A stretch of 64,000 bases of DNA from Lautropia sp. (GCA_030532895.1 JAUNKF010000015.1:1-64000); one strand, 5' to 3'; positions 28,959-38,735 are shown, counted from the first letter of the stretch. The notes: a model not told the origin generated them from the letters alone. Numbers and translations are program-made.

Positions 28959-29896
28959 ATCTCCAGCTCCATGCCGTCGAAAGCAACCTCGATGCCGTGC
29001 TTCGTCAGCTCGGCCCGCTCCGGGCCATCCTCATCGAGAATGGGGTTGCTGTTGTTGATATGGATCAGCACCTTGCGCCTCGCTTGCGAAGCGGCCAGCG
29101 CACGAATCATCCCAGGGCCACGTGGGCCATCGCACAGTGGCAGATGGCCCATGTCGGCCGCGCGCTTGTGGCCCAGCCCCTGGGCCGGCATTTCGTCTTC
29201 CGTCCAGAACGTGCCATCGACCAGCACACAGTCACAGGCATCGAACAAGCGCCGCTCAGCCTCACCCACCTGCGCCACACCTGGCGCATATAGGAGCCGT
29301 GCTCCCGTGGCCGGATCATCGATGCGAACCGCCAGATTGAAGCCCTCGACCTGCATCTGGCGGCGTGGCGAATAAGGGGGAGCCTTGCCCGGCACGGCCA
29401 GGGCACGAAGCTTCAAGCCCGCGATCTGCTGTACCGCCCCTTCTGCCCTCGCTGCCCCTGCACACGGGGCAGCAGACATCGGGTGCCAGTCGACACCGGC
29501 ATAGTTGCCCAGGGTTTTCAAAAGCGGCAGGTGTTCGACCAGATCCTGATGCGTCTCGGCCGAACAGTAGAGTTGCAACGGAGTGGCCGACTCGCGCAGG
29601 CTCAGCAGGCCCGTGACGTGGTCGATCTGTGAATCCATCAGCACCACGGCCTCGATGGGCGAATGACGCAGGCCATGACACGGCCAGAGTGCGGGCGCAG
29701 CACGCAACTGCGCACCCAGATCAGGCGAGGCATTGAGCAAAATCCAGCGCTCACCGTCAGCCGACACGGCAATCGAGCTTTGGGTGCGCGGCAGCGCACG
29801 AATCGCCCCTGTGCGCTGGCCCACGCACAAGCGGCAGCGGCAGTTCCATTGCGGAAATCCCCCACCTGCCCCGGAACCCAGCACCAGAATCTTCAT
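28955..29896 (-). CDS. pqqB: PQQ biosynthesis protein PqqB
   Basis: The 313-residue length is normal. It has the metallo-beta-lactamase fold, beginning [17 protein letters not shown], with [15 protein letters not shown]. PqqB is proposed to hydroxylate the PqqE/peptidase product. It is separated from pqqA by an attenuator-like hairpin. Confidence 0.96.
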   Translation of the reverse strand: MKILVLGSGAGGGFPQWNCRCRLCVGQRTGAIRALPRTQSSIAVSADGERWILLNASPDLGAQLRAAPALWPCHGLRHSPIEAVVLMDSQIDHVTGLLSLRESATPLQLYCSAETHQDLVEHLPLLKTLGNYAGVDWHPMSAAPCAGAARAEGAVQQIAGLKLRALAVPGKAPPYSPRRQMQVEGFNLAVRIDDPATGARLLYAPGVAQVGEAERRLFDACDCVLVDGTFWTEDEMPAQGLGHKRAADMGHLPLCDGPRGPGMIRALAASQARRKVLIHINNSNPILDEDGPERAELTKHGIEVAFDGMELEI

Positions 29897-29910
29897 GGTG
29901 TTCTCATGAC

Positions 29911-29937
29911 ATCAGAAAGGCCCGCCTGAAGCGGGCC
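29911..29937 (-). terminator. Attenuator-like hairpin between pqqA and pqqB
   Basis: GGCCCGC (29919-29925) pairs with GCGGGCC (29931-29937) across a 5-base loop, and on the minus strand TTTCT follows. A partial terminator between pqqA and pqqB is a known way to make more PqqA substrate peptide than enzyme. Confidence 0.65.
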
Positions 29938-30027
29938 ATGCACGGATCGGTTCAGCACCGGTGCCGCTGGCAGACAAGGCAGCGCGCGCCGCCAGGGCCG
30001 GCTGCCTTGACGGCACAGGGCACAGCA

Positions 30028-30105
30028 TCACCGTGCCGCAATGTACATGGTGACTTCAAAACCGAAACGCAGCTCTTCAAACCGGGGCTTGCACCATTGC
30101 TTCAT
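30028..30105 (-). CDS. pqqA: PQQ precursor peptide PqqA
   Basis: This 25-residue peptide begins MKQWCKPRFEEL and contains the conserved cross-linked pair E17 and Y21 in EVTMY, ending IAAR. AAGGAG precedes the ATG at 30105. It is too short for ordinary gene callers. It is the ribosomally made substrate converted to PQQ by the products of the four downstream genes. Confidence 0.95.
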   Translation of the reverse strand: MKQWCKPRFEELRFGFEVTMYIAAR

Positions 30106-30477
30106 GTTCGTGTCTCCTTTGAAAACGCGGTATCGACTTCACACCGAGGCACCCGAGCGTGCGCTGTCCGATGGTGTTGGCACAGCGGCAGCGACGCGGG
30201 ATGACCTCCTGCCTCGACGGCGCGCCCGTGGTGCGTGTCATGCGCCAAACAGGGCGGCGCGGGCAGCATACCCGAAGCCCCCCGGTCAAGGCAAATACCC
30301 GCCGACCGCCAAGCGTTCCACCTGCCTGCCGGGTTGGCGCCTGTCATGACCTTGTTCGTCCCCACGCTGGCCCCCCGATGATGGACTCGGCCACGTGGAC
30401 ATGGGGTAAGCACCTGTGCAACGGGCGCATAATGAAACGAGATCTGTGGACATCAGGCGCTCATCCAAACACGACCC
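30106..30477. other. Spacer between divergent pqqA and ABC exporter genes
   Basis: I see no gene in these 372 bp. It must hold the pqqA promoter and the exporter promoter, but no clear -35/-10 pair stands out on either strand. It contains the close repeat copy at 30336-30365 and a partial one (GTGCGTGTCATGCGCC, from 30231). Confidence 0.55.
30336..30365 (-). repeat. 30-bp intergenic repeat, copy D
   Basis: The minus strand reads GTGGGGACGAACAAGGTCAT followed by GACAGGCGCC. It agrees with copies A-C in the GGGGACGAA and ATGACA-GCG blocks. It is the rightmost clear copy in the window. Confidence 0.65.
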
Positions 30478-31245
30478 ATGATCACCATTCCCAATCGCCA
30501 CGCCGCGCCCACCCACGGCACACCTGCCCTGACCCCCTCATCCAGCCCACTCTTTCAGGCCAGCGGTGTCACCAAGGTGTACGGCGACGGCGAGGCAGCC
30601 GTCCACGCACTACGCGGGGTGGATCTGGATCTGTATCGAGGTGAGTTCATCGTCATTCTCGGTCCCTCGGGCTGCGGCAAATCCACGCTGCTCAACATTC
30701 TGGGCGGACTGGACGTGCCCAGTGGTGGGCAGGTTTGGTACGACGGGCAGGATCTGACCCATGCCGATGATGCGCAGCTCACGCGCTTTCGGCGCGATCA
30801 CATCGGTTTTGTCTTTCAGTTCTACAACCTGATCCCAAGCCTCACGGCGCGCGAGAACGTGGCCATCGTGACCGAGATTGCGCCCAACCCGATGGCCCCA
30901 GAAGAAGCACTGGCCCTCGTCGGGCTGAGCGAGCGGCTCGATCATTTTCCGGCGCAGATGTCGGGCGGCGAGCAGCAGCGGGTGGCCATCGCCCGCGCCA
31001 TCGCCAAGCGCCCGGTGGTGTTGCTCTGCGATGAACCAACGGGCGCGCTCGATTCGGCCACCGGCGTGCGCGTGTTGCAGGCTTTGGCACAGGTCAACAC
31101 CACACTGGGCACCACCACCGTGATCATCACCCACAATGCCGACATCGCCCGCATGGCCGACCGGGTGCTGACGATGGGCGACGGCCGCATCCAGCAGGTG
31201 CAGCACAACGCCACCCGCCTGCCGGCCGAGGCGCTGAGATGGTGA
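30478..31245 (+). CDS. ABC transporter ATP-binding protein (MacB/LolD/DevA type)
   Basis: The protein has 255 residues. The Walker A is GPSGCGKST, the signature MSGGEQQRV, the Walker [14 protein letters not shown], and the H-loop IITHNAD. A 25-residue Pro/Ser-rich N-terminal tail precedes the domain. It forms an operon with the FtsX-type permease (15 bp) and the HlyD-type adaptor. The triad is a DevBCA/MacAB-like exporter without an outer-membrane component in the window. Confidence 0.94.
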   Translation: MITIPNRHAAPTHGTPALTPSSSPLFQASGVTKVYGDGEAAVHALRGVDLDLYRGEFIVILGPSGCGKSTLLNILGGLDVPSGGQVWYDGQDLTHADDAQLTRFRRDHIGFVFQFYNLIPSLTARENVAIVTEIAPNPMAPEEALALVGLSERLDHFPAQMSGGEQQRVAIARAIAKRPVVLLCDEPTGALDSATGVRVLQALAQVNTTLGTTTVIITHNADIARMADRVLTMGDGRIQQVQHNATRLPAEALRW

Positions 31246-31260
31246 GATGGTGAGCATGCC

Positions 31261-33654
31261 ATGATGCGCCCTGAGATTCCTCCCCTGCTGCTGAAGGCGC
31301 TGCGCGACCTGTGGCGGATGCGCGGGCAGGCGCTGGCGATTGCACTCGTCGTGGCCTCGGGCATTGCGATGCTCGTGATGTCGCAAGCCACGCTCGAATC
31401 GCTGCGCAGCACGCGCGACCGGATGTATCAGGACTACGCCTATGCCCACATCTGGGCCAGCCTGAAACGGGCGCCCGAACAGGTGGCGTCGCAAATGGCC
31501 GAGCTACCCGGCGTGGCGAGCGTGGATACCGTGGTGCATGCCGGCGCCAAACTGAAACTGCCTCAGTTTGAGGAGCCGATCGAGGCGCTGATGCAGTCGC
31601 TACCCGATGACGGCATGCAACCCCGCCACAACCGCCTGCACCTGCGGGCCGGCCGCTTGCCGCTGCCCCACGCCAGCGACGAGATCGTCATCAGCGACGC
31701 CTTTGCCAACGTGCATCAGCTTCAGCCGGGCGACCGGATTCGGGCCACCGTCCATGGGCGCAGCCAGTGGCTGAGGCTGGTGGGCATTGCGGTCTCGCCC
31801 GAACACCTGAACCAGGGCAAGCCGGACGGGATGTTTCCCGACTACGCCCGCTATGCCATCGTCTGGGCGCCCCGATCCACGCTGGCCGCTGCGCTCGACA
31901 TGGCGGGCGCCTTCAACCAGCTCTCGATCCGGCTCGCCCCCGACCACCAGACCCCCGAAGACGAACAGGCCGTGATCGCCGAGGTGGATAGGCTGCTTAC
32001 CCGCTGGGGCGGGCTGGGCGCCAATGGCCGGATGGAGCAGCCCGCCTTTCGCATGCTCTTTGAAGAGCTGAAGCAGCTCGGCACGATGACGCGGGTCTTT
32101 CCGACGATCTTTCTTGGCGTGGCCGCCTTTCTGCTCAACGTGGTGTTCAGCCGGCTGATCAGCACGCAGCGCCCGCAAATCGCCATTCTCAAAGCCTTTG
32201 GCTACGGCACGGCCCAGGTCGTCTGGCACTACAGCCTCATGGCGATGCTGATCTGTCTGGTGGGCAGTGCGCTGGGCCTGCTTGCCGGCATCCAGCTCGG
32301 CACGCTGCTGGCCGGGCTGTATCAGCAGAATTTTCATTTTCCATATCTGGTCTTTCGGCTGGATGCGCAGGTGGCGCTGATCGGCCTGATGGTGTCCTTG
32401 CTGGCCGCAACGGCCGGCACCGGCCATGCCGTGCTGAAAGCGGCACGCGAGCCGGTAGCCCAGGCCATGCGCCCCGTGATGCCCGAGCGTTATCGGCGCA
32501 CGCTGATCGAGCGGCTGGGCCTGACGCGCTGGCTTTCACAACCGGCGCGGATGGTACTGCGCCAATTGGAACGCCGGCCGTGGCGCGCCGTGCTCAGCAT
32601 CATCGGGCTGGCGATGGCGGGCGCACTGCTCGTGATGGCCCGCTTTCAGGTGCCCACCCTCACCTATCTGGTGGATGCGCAGTTTCGGCTCTCGGAAGGC
32701 CATGATGTGGCGGTGAACTTCATCGAAGCCGCGCCCCGCAGCGCACTCCATGAGCTGCAAGCGCTGCCCGGGGTTGAGCAGGTGGAAGGGCTGCGCACCG
32801 TGCCGGTGAAGCTCGCTCACGACAGCCACAGCAAGACGCTGGCCATCGAAGGCTTGGCAGCCCTCGGCCAGCTTCGGCAGCCGATCAACGACCGCCTGCA
32901 TCGCATCACGCTGCCGCCGGATGGCCTGGTGATCTCCGCCTATCTGGCCCGGCAGCTCGGCGTCGAAGCGGGTGACACGCTTCAGGTGCAGGTGCTGCAA
33001 GGCCGGCGCGCCCAGCTTCAATTGCCGGTGATGGCCACCCTCGATGATTTCGTGAGCGTGCGCGCCTTCATGGACATCGACGCGCTGAACAGCGCGCTGG
33101 GTGAAGGAGATCTGGTGAGCGGTGCCTTGCTCAACGTGCAACCCGGCTACGAGCTGGCCACGCTGCACCAGCTCGACCGCCGCCCGACGGTGATCTCGGC
33201 CGAAACACGGCTCACGGCCGTGAACGCCTTTTTCGACATGCTCGCGCGCATCAGCGGCCCCTTCACGCTGATCGGCACGCTGATGGGTGCCATCGTCAAC
33301 TTCGGCGTGGTCTACAACTCGGCCCGCATCACGCTGGCCGAACGCGCCCGCGAGCTGGCAAGCCTGCGCGTGCTGGGCTTTTCCACCGAAGACATCTCGC
33401 GCATCCTGCTGGGCGAGATCGGCCTCCTTGTGCTGATCTCGGTGCCACTGTCCTTCGCCTTTGGCTGGGGGCTGAGCTGGCTGCTGCTTCAAGGCTTGCA
33501 AAGCGAGCTATACCGGATGCCCAACCACATCCCGGTGGCCAACTACGCCTTTGCCGCGCTGATCACGCTGCTCTCGACCACCGTGTCGCTCGTGGCCGTG
33601 CTGCGACAGGTTCGCCGCCTCGACATGATCGAAGCCCTCAAATCCCATGAATGA
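31261..33654 (+). CDS. FtsX-type ABC exporter permease
   Basis: The protein has 797 residues. An N-terminal membrane segment (ALAIALVVASGIAMLVMS) is followed by a periplasmic domain. Two FtsX-like membrane blocks lie near residues 275-400 and 670-790, with another helix near 450. This two-block topology matches LolCE/YtrF-like permeases of about 800 residues. It works with the ATPase upstream and the adaptor downstream. Confidence 0.92.
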   Translation: MMRPEIPPLLLKALRDLWRMRGQALAIALVVASGIAMLVMSQATLESLRSTRDRMYQDYAYAHIWASLKRAPEQVASQMAELPGVASVDTVVHAGAKLKLPQFEEPIEALMQSLPDDGMQPRHNRLHLRAGRLPLPHASDEIVISDAFANVHQLQPGDRIRATVHGRSQWLRLVGIAVSPEHLNQGKPDGMFPDYARYAIVWAPRSTLAAALDMAGAFNQLSIRLAPDHQTPEDEQAVIAEVDRLLTRWGGLGANGRMEQPAFRMLFEELKQLGTMTRVFPTIFLGVAAFLLNVVFSRLISTQRPQIAILKAFGYGTAQVVWHYSLMAMLICLVGSALGLLAGIQLGTLLAGLYQQNFHFPYLVFRLDAQVALIGLMVSLLAATAGTGHAVLKAAREPVAQAMRPVMPERYRRTLIERLGLTRWLSQPARMVLRQLERRPWRAVLSIIGLAMAGALLVMARFQVPTLTYLVDAQFRLSEGHDVAVNFIEAAPRSALHELQALPGVEQVEGLRTVPVKLAHDSHSKTLAIEGLAALGQLRQPINDRLHRITLPPDGLVISAYLARQLGVEAGDTLQVQVLQGRRAQLQLPVMATLDDFVSVRAFMDIDALNSALGEGDLVSGALLNVQPGYELATLHQLDRRPTVISAETRLTAVNAFFDMLARISGPFTLIGTLMGAIVNFGVVYNSARITLAERARELASLRVLGFSTEDISRILLGEIGLLVLISVPLSFAFGWGLSWLLLQGLQSELYRMPNHIPVANYAFAALITLLSTTVSLVAVLRQVRRLDMIEALKSHE

Positions 33655-33669
33655 CGCCCGGAAGCTGCC

Positions 33670-34914
33670 ATGAAACTGCCCTCTGCCAAGCGCCTGTTCA
33701 CCGTCATCCTCGCGCTCTTCCTGATCCTCTGGCTGGGTTGGCTCGCCTTTCGGGAACCCGCCCAACTCGCGCGTGTGGCCACCATCGGCGAAGGCCCGCT
33801 CACCGTGAGCCTGTCGGAAGAAGGCAAGACGCGGCTGAAAGCGCGCTATGAGATCAGCGCGCCGGTGGCCGGCAACCTGCGCCGCATCACACTGCAACCC
33901 GGCGACCACGTGACGGCCGGCCAGACCGTGGCCACGCTCGACCCCACCACCAGCGGGCTGCTCGATGCCCGCGCCCGACAGCAAGCCGAGGCCGATCTGA
34001 AAGCAGGCCAAAGCCGCCAGCGTGCCGCGCACGAACGGCTCACGGCCGCCCGCGCCTCGCACCAGCTGGCCACCACCAGCCTGAAGCGTGCGAAGGCATT
34101 GCATGAGGCACGCACCCTCTCGCGTGAGGCGCTGGATCAGGCCGCCACGCGCGCCACCACGACGCTGGCCGAGCTGGCCGCCGCCCGTGCCGATGAACAG
34201 GCAGCCATCCAGCAGGTGCGCTCGGCCAAGGCCGTGCTGGCGCAGGAAGGCCAGGCGGTTGAGCTGAGCGTGCCCCTCTCGCTCATCGCGCCGGTGGATG
34301 GTGTCGTGCTGAAGCGGCCCAAGGAAAGCGCCGGCCCCGTCACGGCCGGACAACTGCTGATGGAAATCGGCAACACGGCCGAGCTGGAGATCGAGGCCGA
34401 GGTCTTGTCCACCCAAGCCGTGCGGCTGCGGCCCGGCATGCCGGTGGAGGTTTCGCGCTGGGGCGGCATGGCGGCCGACGACAGTGATCAGATACTGGCC
34501 GCGCGCGTGAGCCGAATAGAGCCGGGCGGCTTCACGAAGGTGTCGGCGCTGGGGGTGGAAGAACAGCGCACCAGGGTGATCGTTGAGCTGCAAAGCCCTC
34601 GCACCGCCTGGGCCGCGCTGGGCGATGCCTTCCGCGTGGAGCTGCGCTTCATCCTGCACCATGAAGCGGCACTGCTACAAGCGCCTGCGAGCGCACTTTT
34701 CAGAATCGAAGAACGCAATGCCGAAGGCAAAGCCGTGGCAGGCTGGGCCGTCTACCGGCTGGACGACACGAACCACGCCCGCCGCACGCCGGTAAAAACC
34801 GGCTTGAGATCGAGCACCGCCGTGCAGATTCTCGACGGCCTATCGGCTGGCGACCGCCTCGTGATCCAGCCGGATGACCGGATCAGGGACGGGGTGCGGA
34901 TCGAGGGGCATTGA
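33670..34914 (+). CDS. HlyD-family periplasmic adaptor
   Basis: The protein has 414 residues. One N-terminal membrane helix (VILALFLILWLGWLAF) is followed by a biotinyl-lipoyl half (APVAGNLRRITLQPGDHV), a long helical hairpin at about 100-195, and the second lipoyl half (LIAPVDGVVLKRP). A beta-barrel domain completes it. It would link the inner-membrane FtsX permease to an outer-membrane channel. It closes the exporter operon. Confidence 0.92.
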   Translation: MKLPSAKRLFTVILALFLILWLGWLAFREPAQLARVATIGEGPLTVSLSEEGKTRLKARYEISAPVAGNLRRITLQPGDHVTAGQTVATLDPTTSGLLDARARQQAEADLKAGQSRQRAAHERLTAARASHQLATTSLKRAKALHEARTLSREALDQAATRATTTLAELAAARADEQAAIQQVRSAKAVLAQEGQAVELSVPLSLIAPVDGVVLKRPKESAGPVTAGQLLMEIGNTAELEIEAEVLSTQAVRLRPGMPVEVSRWGGMAADDSDQILAARVSRIEPGGFTKVSALGVEEQRTRVIVELQSPRTAWAALGDAFRVELRFILHHEAALLQAPASALFRIEERNAEGKAVAGWAVYRLDDTNHARRTPVKTGLRSSTAVQILDGLSAGDRLVIQPDDRIRDGVRIEGH

Positions 34915-34946
34915 GGCGAGCGGCCACATGACTTAAGCCAGGAGAC

Positions 34947-35243
34947 TCAGCGGGGGTAAGCAAATGCCATCAACCAATCGATCAACGCCTCAAACTCATG
35001 GCCATCGTGTTCACCGATACGGATGCCCACGACATCATTGGCCAGATCCCGTGCGTCCTGCTCGCCAAGCGCATCGCCTGCGGCCAGCACTTGCCTCAAC
35101 GACGCCAGCCGCTCAGGTGACAAGGCTGGGCTGTTTTCAGCCAGATCTTGATCGATCAACTGAATCGGCCAAGCCCTGGCGACATCAGGCGTCATGATCA
35201 GCGCCCCCAGCGGGATCTTTTCGGGAACGAATAGGGGTGTCAT
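34947..35243 (-). CDS. Hypothetical 98-residue protein
   Basis: No family is recognised. It is acidic and soluble, with LSPERLASLRQVLAAGDALG in the middle and a C-terminal FEALIDWLMAFAYPR. It follows the peptidase-like gene on the same strand by 23 bp, so it is probably co-transcribed. The ribosome binding site is weak. Confidence 0.55.
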   Translation of the reverse strand: MTPLFVPEKIPLGALIMTPDVARAWPIQLIDQDLAENSPALSPERLASLRQVLAAGDALGEQDARDLANDVVGIRIGEHDGHEFEALIDWLMAFAYPR

Positions 35244-35266
35244 GCGCGCTCAAGGAAGACACCCAC

Positions 35267-36796
35267 CTATTTTTGAGCCAAACAACTCACATCCAGCGCC
35301 TTCGGATCAGGGCGCTTCAAAAACTGGCCCAACACGGTAGGCATGCAACCGCCCACGATCGGGTTGTGCCCTTGCTGCGGCAGGATCAGATGACGAGCCG
35401 TCGGGAGTTTGGCAGCGATCTCGTCACCAAAAGCCGGCGGAATGATCGGATCGACCCCACCCGATACGATCAGGGTTGGCACCTTGGCCGTCAGCGGCTC
35501 ATGAAACTCCTTCGGCAACGAACGAGCAGGCCAACTTTTGCAGCCAGCCTCCATCACACGCACCAGCGCGTTGATGCGGAGCCAATCTTTCATCATCCCG
35601 CCGGGCAGCGGGCGATGACCGATGTCTTCGGTGCAGGTGGCGGCGTAGTAGCTGCCCATCGGAATCATCTGGCTCATCATCCGATCGATGACCAGACTCA
35701 GGACGGCGGCCATGTCATATTGCTGCTGGCCCATCATCGCAATCATCTCGGGCAGCATGCCGGCCATCTCGGGCGTGTAGGCCATCATCCTGACGGTGGT
35801 GGCCAGCACCTCTTCCGTGAGCTGCCGGGTGATGATGCGCTCGGTGGCCGGGTCTGGCACCTGAACCGACACCGGCTGTTTGCGAAGCGCGGCCAGCGCT
35901 GCCATCAATTGTGCGCGGCTGTCCCCCGCCTGCTCGGCACAGGCCGGATGCTGCTGGCACGCGGCAAAGACCTGATCCAGCACCTCATAAACGCGCGGCG
36001 CCCCTTCGGTGAGCGAGCGGTTGTTGGGCAGTGGCGAATCCAGCGCCATCGAACGCACCCGCTGCGGATAGGCGCGGGCATAGTGCTGCGCCGTGCGCGT
36101 GCCATAGGAAAAGCCCAACAGATTGAGCTTCTCCAGCTTCATCGCCTCGCGCACCTGCTCCAGATCCCGCACGACATCGGGCGTGCCGTAATGACGCACA
36201 TCGGCCGTGTCTTTCAACTGACGCGGGCAGCTCGTGATCAGCGTCTGCATCTGTGCCATGTTCAGATCGATCAGCGCTTTGCCGTCCGGAGATACGCAAT
36301 CCAGCCGGTTCGACTCCCCCGTGCCACGCTGATCAACCAGCAGCACCGGGCGGTTGCCCATCGCCTTCCCCAGCATGGCCGACATCATCGGCCATGCCTC
36401 ACGGGCCGCTTGCCCCGGCCCACCGGCCAGCACCACCACCGGGTCAGCCTCGGCCGGCTGGGCGGCGGCTGGCACCCAGGAAATCTTCAAATTGATCTGC
36501 CGCCCCTTGGGTTGCTCGGGGTTCTCTGGCACGTTCAAGCTGCTGCACAGCGCCGACAACTCGGCGGTTGGCATGCCGGGCATCTCCTGCCCCTTCAGCG
36601 TGCAAGGCGTAAAGCTCACAGGGCCGGGGTGCGCTGCCTTCAACGTCGATGTCTTCAACGCAGACAGCGCTGCGCCGGCCTTCTCCTCAACATCCCCGGA
36701 ACCTGATTGATAAGCCCCCGCCTGCATGCCCCAGCCGCACAACACGCCCAGCACCAGGGACTTTTGAATCAGACGCCACAGCTTTTGATGACGCAT
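35267..36796 (-). CDS. Secreted alpha/beta-hydrolase, S33 peptidase-like (TAP-like)
   Basis: The protein has about 509 residues from ATG 36796, which has AAGGAG 8 bases upstream. The N-terminal signal peptide has a hydrophobic core SLVLGVLCGWGMQAGA. The nucleophile elbow is GFSYGTRTA, the acid lies in VSGGVDPIIPP, and the histidine in QQGHNPIVGG. The oxyanion segment is LAGGPGQ. This is the layout of tripeptidyl-aminopeptidase/proline-iminopeptidase-like exported enzymes. The substrate is unknown. Confidence 0.88.
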   Translation of the reverse strand: MRHQKLWRLIQKSLVLGVLCGWGMQAGAYQSGSGDVEEKAGAALSALKTSTLKAAHPGPVSFTPCTLKGQEMPGMPTAELSALCSSLNVPENPEQPKGRQINLKISWVPAAAQPAEADPVVVLAGGPGQAAREAWPMMSAMLGKAMGNRPVLLVDQRGTGESNRLDCVSPDGKALIDLNMAQMQTLITSCPRQLKDTADVRHYGTPDVVRDLEQVREAMKLEKLNLLGFSYGTRTAQHYARAYPQRVRSMALDSPLPNNRSLTEGAPRVYEVLDQVFAACQQHPACAEQAGDSRAQLMAALAALRKQPVSVQVPDPATERIITRQLTEEVLATTVRMMAYTPEMAGMLPEMIAMMGQQQYDMAAVLSLVIDRMMSQMIPMGSYYAATCTEDIGHRPLPGGMMKDWLRINALVRVMEAGCKSWPARSLPKEFHEPLTAKVPTLIVSGGVDPIIPPAFGDEIAAKLPTARHLILPQQGHNPIVGGCMPTVLGQFLKRPDPKALDVSCLAQK

Positions 36797-36942
36797 TTTT
36801 TCTTCTCCTTGTGATTGATCACGGTTTGCCAACAGGCAACCGACATGCTTCTGGCTTACTCCCCCTTATCCTTCTTCCTTTTCGCCTCCTTCTCCTTTTA
36901 TATATCCCCTTCACACCGTATCGTTCGAGAACACGCCAGCTT

Positions 36943-37704
36943 TCACCGCCGAAAGGTGATCGGCACCGCATCCACGAACACCAGCAACTGATAGCGTAAC
37001 GAAGGCTGCGGCATCAGATCCAGCTCACGCACACTGCCCGCCTGATCCACCAGCATCACCCGCATCGCAGCCCGCTCGCCTGGAATGATCGTGCCGCGAA
37101 CCTCATCTTCTCCCCCCTGCTCCCTCAGCCGAAAGCATTCAGCACCAGCATAAAAGGAAAACTCAAGCGGGATGCCCTCCACCTCAAGCCGCCAGGTTTC
37201 CAATGGCACCTGCCCCTTCAAGGCGCTTGCCATCCTGAGCCAAGATACACGCGACTGCCGGCGATAATGGCTGGGCGATGAAGGCGAGAATGGCCGCGAC
37301 AAGCGCAGCTCATAGCCAGCCGCCACCGCTGATACCCATTCGTCCAATGCCGCCATGTCTTTGGACGACACAGCCTCTCCACGTGATGCGGCGCCGTGTA
37401 CCTGCGCTTTACCTGCCCCTTGTAGCAACGCCCGTCTGGACAGGCTCAAAGCCACAAAACCCATCACGACCAACAGAAACATGACCGGCAACTCTCGGGC
37501 CAGCAGATCTTCCATCCTGTCGCCAGGCTCATGCCCAACCCAAAACCACCAGGCCAAACGCAGCACAGCATAGAGCAGCGCCAGCGCAAACAGACCATAG
37601 GCCACGCGCTTGAAACGGTTGGCCAGCGGAATGGACGACGCGCCTGACATCGCGGACATCAGCTCGGGCAGGAAAATCTCCAGAAGCTCGATGAACAGGT
37701 TCAT
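36943..37704 (-). CDS. Hypothetical membrane protein
   Basis: The protein has 253 residues with no recognised family. Two hydrophobic segments, VAYGLFALALLYAVLRLAWW at about 33-52 and MFLLVVMGFVALSL at about 75-90, suggest an inner-membrane anchor. A soluble C-terminal part of about 160 residues follows. It is 46 bp downstream of another uncharacterised gene on the same strand, and the two may be functionally paired. Confidence 0.65.
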   Translation of the reverse strand: MNLFIELLEIFLPELMSAMSGASSIPLANRFKRVAYGLFALALLYAVLRLAWWFWVGHEPGDRMEDLLARELPVMFLLVVMGFVALSLSRRALLQGAGKAQVHGAASRGEAVSSKDMAALDEWVSAVAAGYELRLSRPFSPSSPSHYRRQSRVSWLRMASALKGQVPLETWRLEVEGIPLEFSFYAGAECFRLREQGGEDEVRGTIIPGERAAMRVMLVDQAGSVRELDLMPQPSLRYQLLVFVDAVPITFRR

Positions 37705-37750
37705 TCATGTCTCCAGCAACACCTCCAGCCCGAACCAGCTAGCGCCAGGT

Positions 37751-38128
37751 TCAAAACAGCCAAGATTTCTTTTTGACGCCACCACCTTCGGACACAACCC
37801 CTCCCTGCCCATCGACGATGATGGCGTAGTGTCCTTTCAACCCACAGGCATCCTCGATGAAGGCAACAACCCGAACAGCCCGCTTGTTCGGGTCATCATA
37901 CATGGCCTCAATTTCCATCTGGTAGTAGCCTGATTCCCCCCAGGTGCCATGCTCCAACGACACCGGCTGCGCCGCTTCATCTGCCTTCGCGAAAAGATCC
38001 GGATTGTCTTGCCAGAACCGATGGACTGCCTCCCTGGCCAGAGACAACAGCTCCTCCTTATTCATCGCCCCTAACTTCGTTATTGGTCTGAAACGGCCTT
38101 CCTCCAGATACTGCGAGTACCTGACCAT
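37751..38128 (-). CDS. Hypothetical small protein
   Basis: It has 125 residues from 38128, or about 104 if translation begins at the internal ATG near 38065 (MNKEELLSLAREA). No family is recognised. It is soluble and acidic with a glycine-rich, lysine-containing C-terminus (SEGGGVKKKSWLF). The small acidic form next to a membrane protein could suggest an immunity-like pair, but nothing proves it. Confidence 0.55.
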   Translation of the reverse strand: MVRYSQYLEEGRFRPITKLGAMNKEELLSLAREAVHRFWQDNPDLFAKADEAAQPVSLEHGTWGESGYYQMEIEAMYDDPNKRAVRVVAFIEDACGLKGHYAIIVDGQGGVVSEGGGVKKKSWLF

Positions 38129-38445
38129 TTATACACAAGGAGCCCATGTACACAGCCCGACAATCAACATGGAAGCAAGCAAAAGAAAAAAGTACGGTAC
38201 CTTCCTCATCCATGCCTCCCGAAGGCAAGCCCACGATCACTCAGCCCCGCCTTCGACCTGGTTTGGACAGCATCCGCCGGCAGCCAATCAACAGTTTATA
38301 CACGCACCCGGCCAAGCGAATCGGGGCAAACCATACTCGCCAAACGGACAAGGCCGCACGCTCATGCTCGCCATCCTGCTGCATGCACACCATGCCAGCA
38401 GCCAAGCGGATAGACCAACAGAGATGACAGGAGATTCAAAGAAGT
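38129..38445. other. Gene-free spacer beside tRNA-Gly
   Basis: I see no gene, repeat or att-like copy of the tRNA-Gly 3' end in these 317 bp. It is the right edge of the block that separates tRNA-Gly from tRNA-Thr. Confidence 0.5.
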
Positions 38446-38518
38446 GGAGCGGGTGAAGGGAATCGAACCCTCGTCGTAAGCTTGGAAGGCTTCTGCTCTA
38501 CCATTGAGCTACACCCGC
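38446..38518 (-). tRNA. tRNA-Gly (TCC)
   Basis: The minus strand runs from GCGGGTG (acceptor) through a D-arm GCTC/GAGC to an anticodon loop CTTCCAA (TCC), then the T-arm GAGGG/TTCGATT, and ends CACCCGCTCCA with encoded CCA. It lies 217 bp downstream of tRNA-Tyr on the same strand. Confidence 0.95.
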
Positions 38519-38735
38519 CTGGGTAGGCGCGTCCGCAGCTGGCAGATCGGCTTGTTGCCGAACGACAAGACTGGGACGGGGATGATCGGTGGCGTTTGAG
38601 ACGGCAGCTGCATGACATGCAGCAGATAGCAGATGCTTTGAAGCGGGCTGCAACAGAACCGTGCTCGATTGGGTCATGCGGGATGACCCGGCTGCCTTTG
38701 GGGCAGCTTCCCCTGCCACATCGACCAGAAGAAGA

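Noticed and set aside
38129-38518. tRNA-Gly as an integrative-element attachment site
   Set aside because: No second copy of its 3' end was found near tRNA-Thr and no integrase gene is present, so an att-site claim is not supported.
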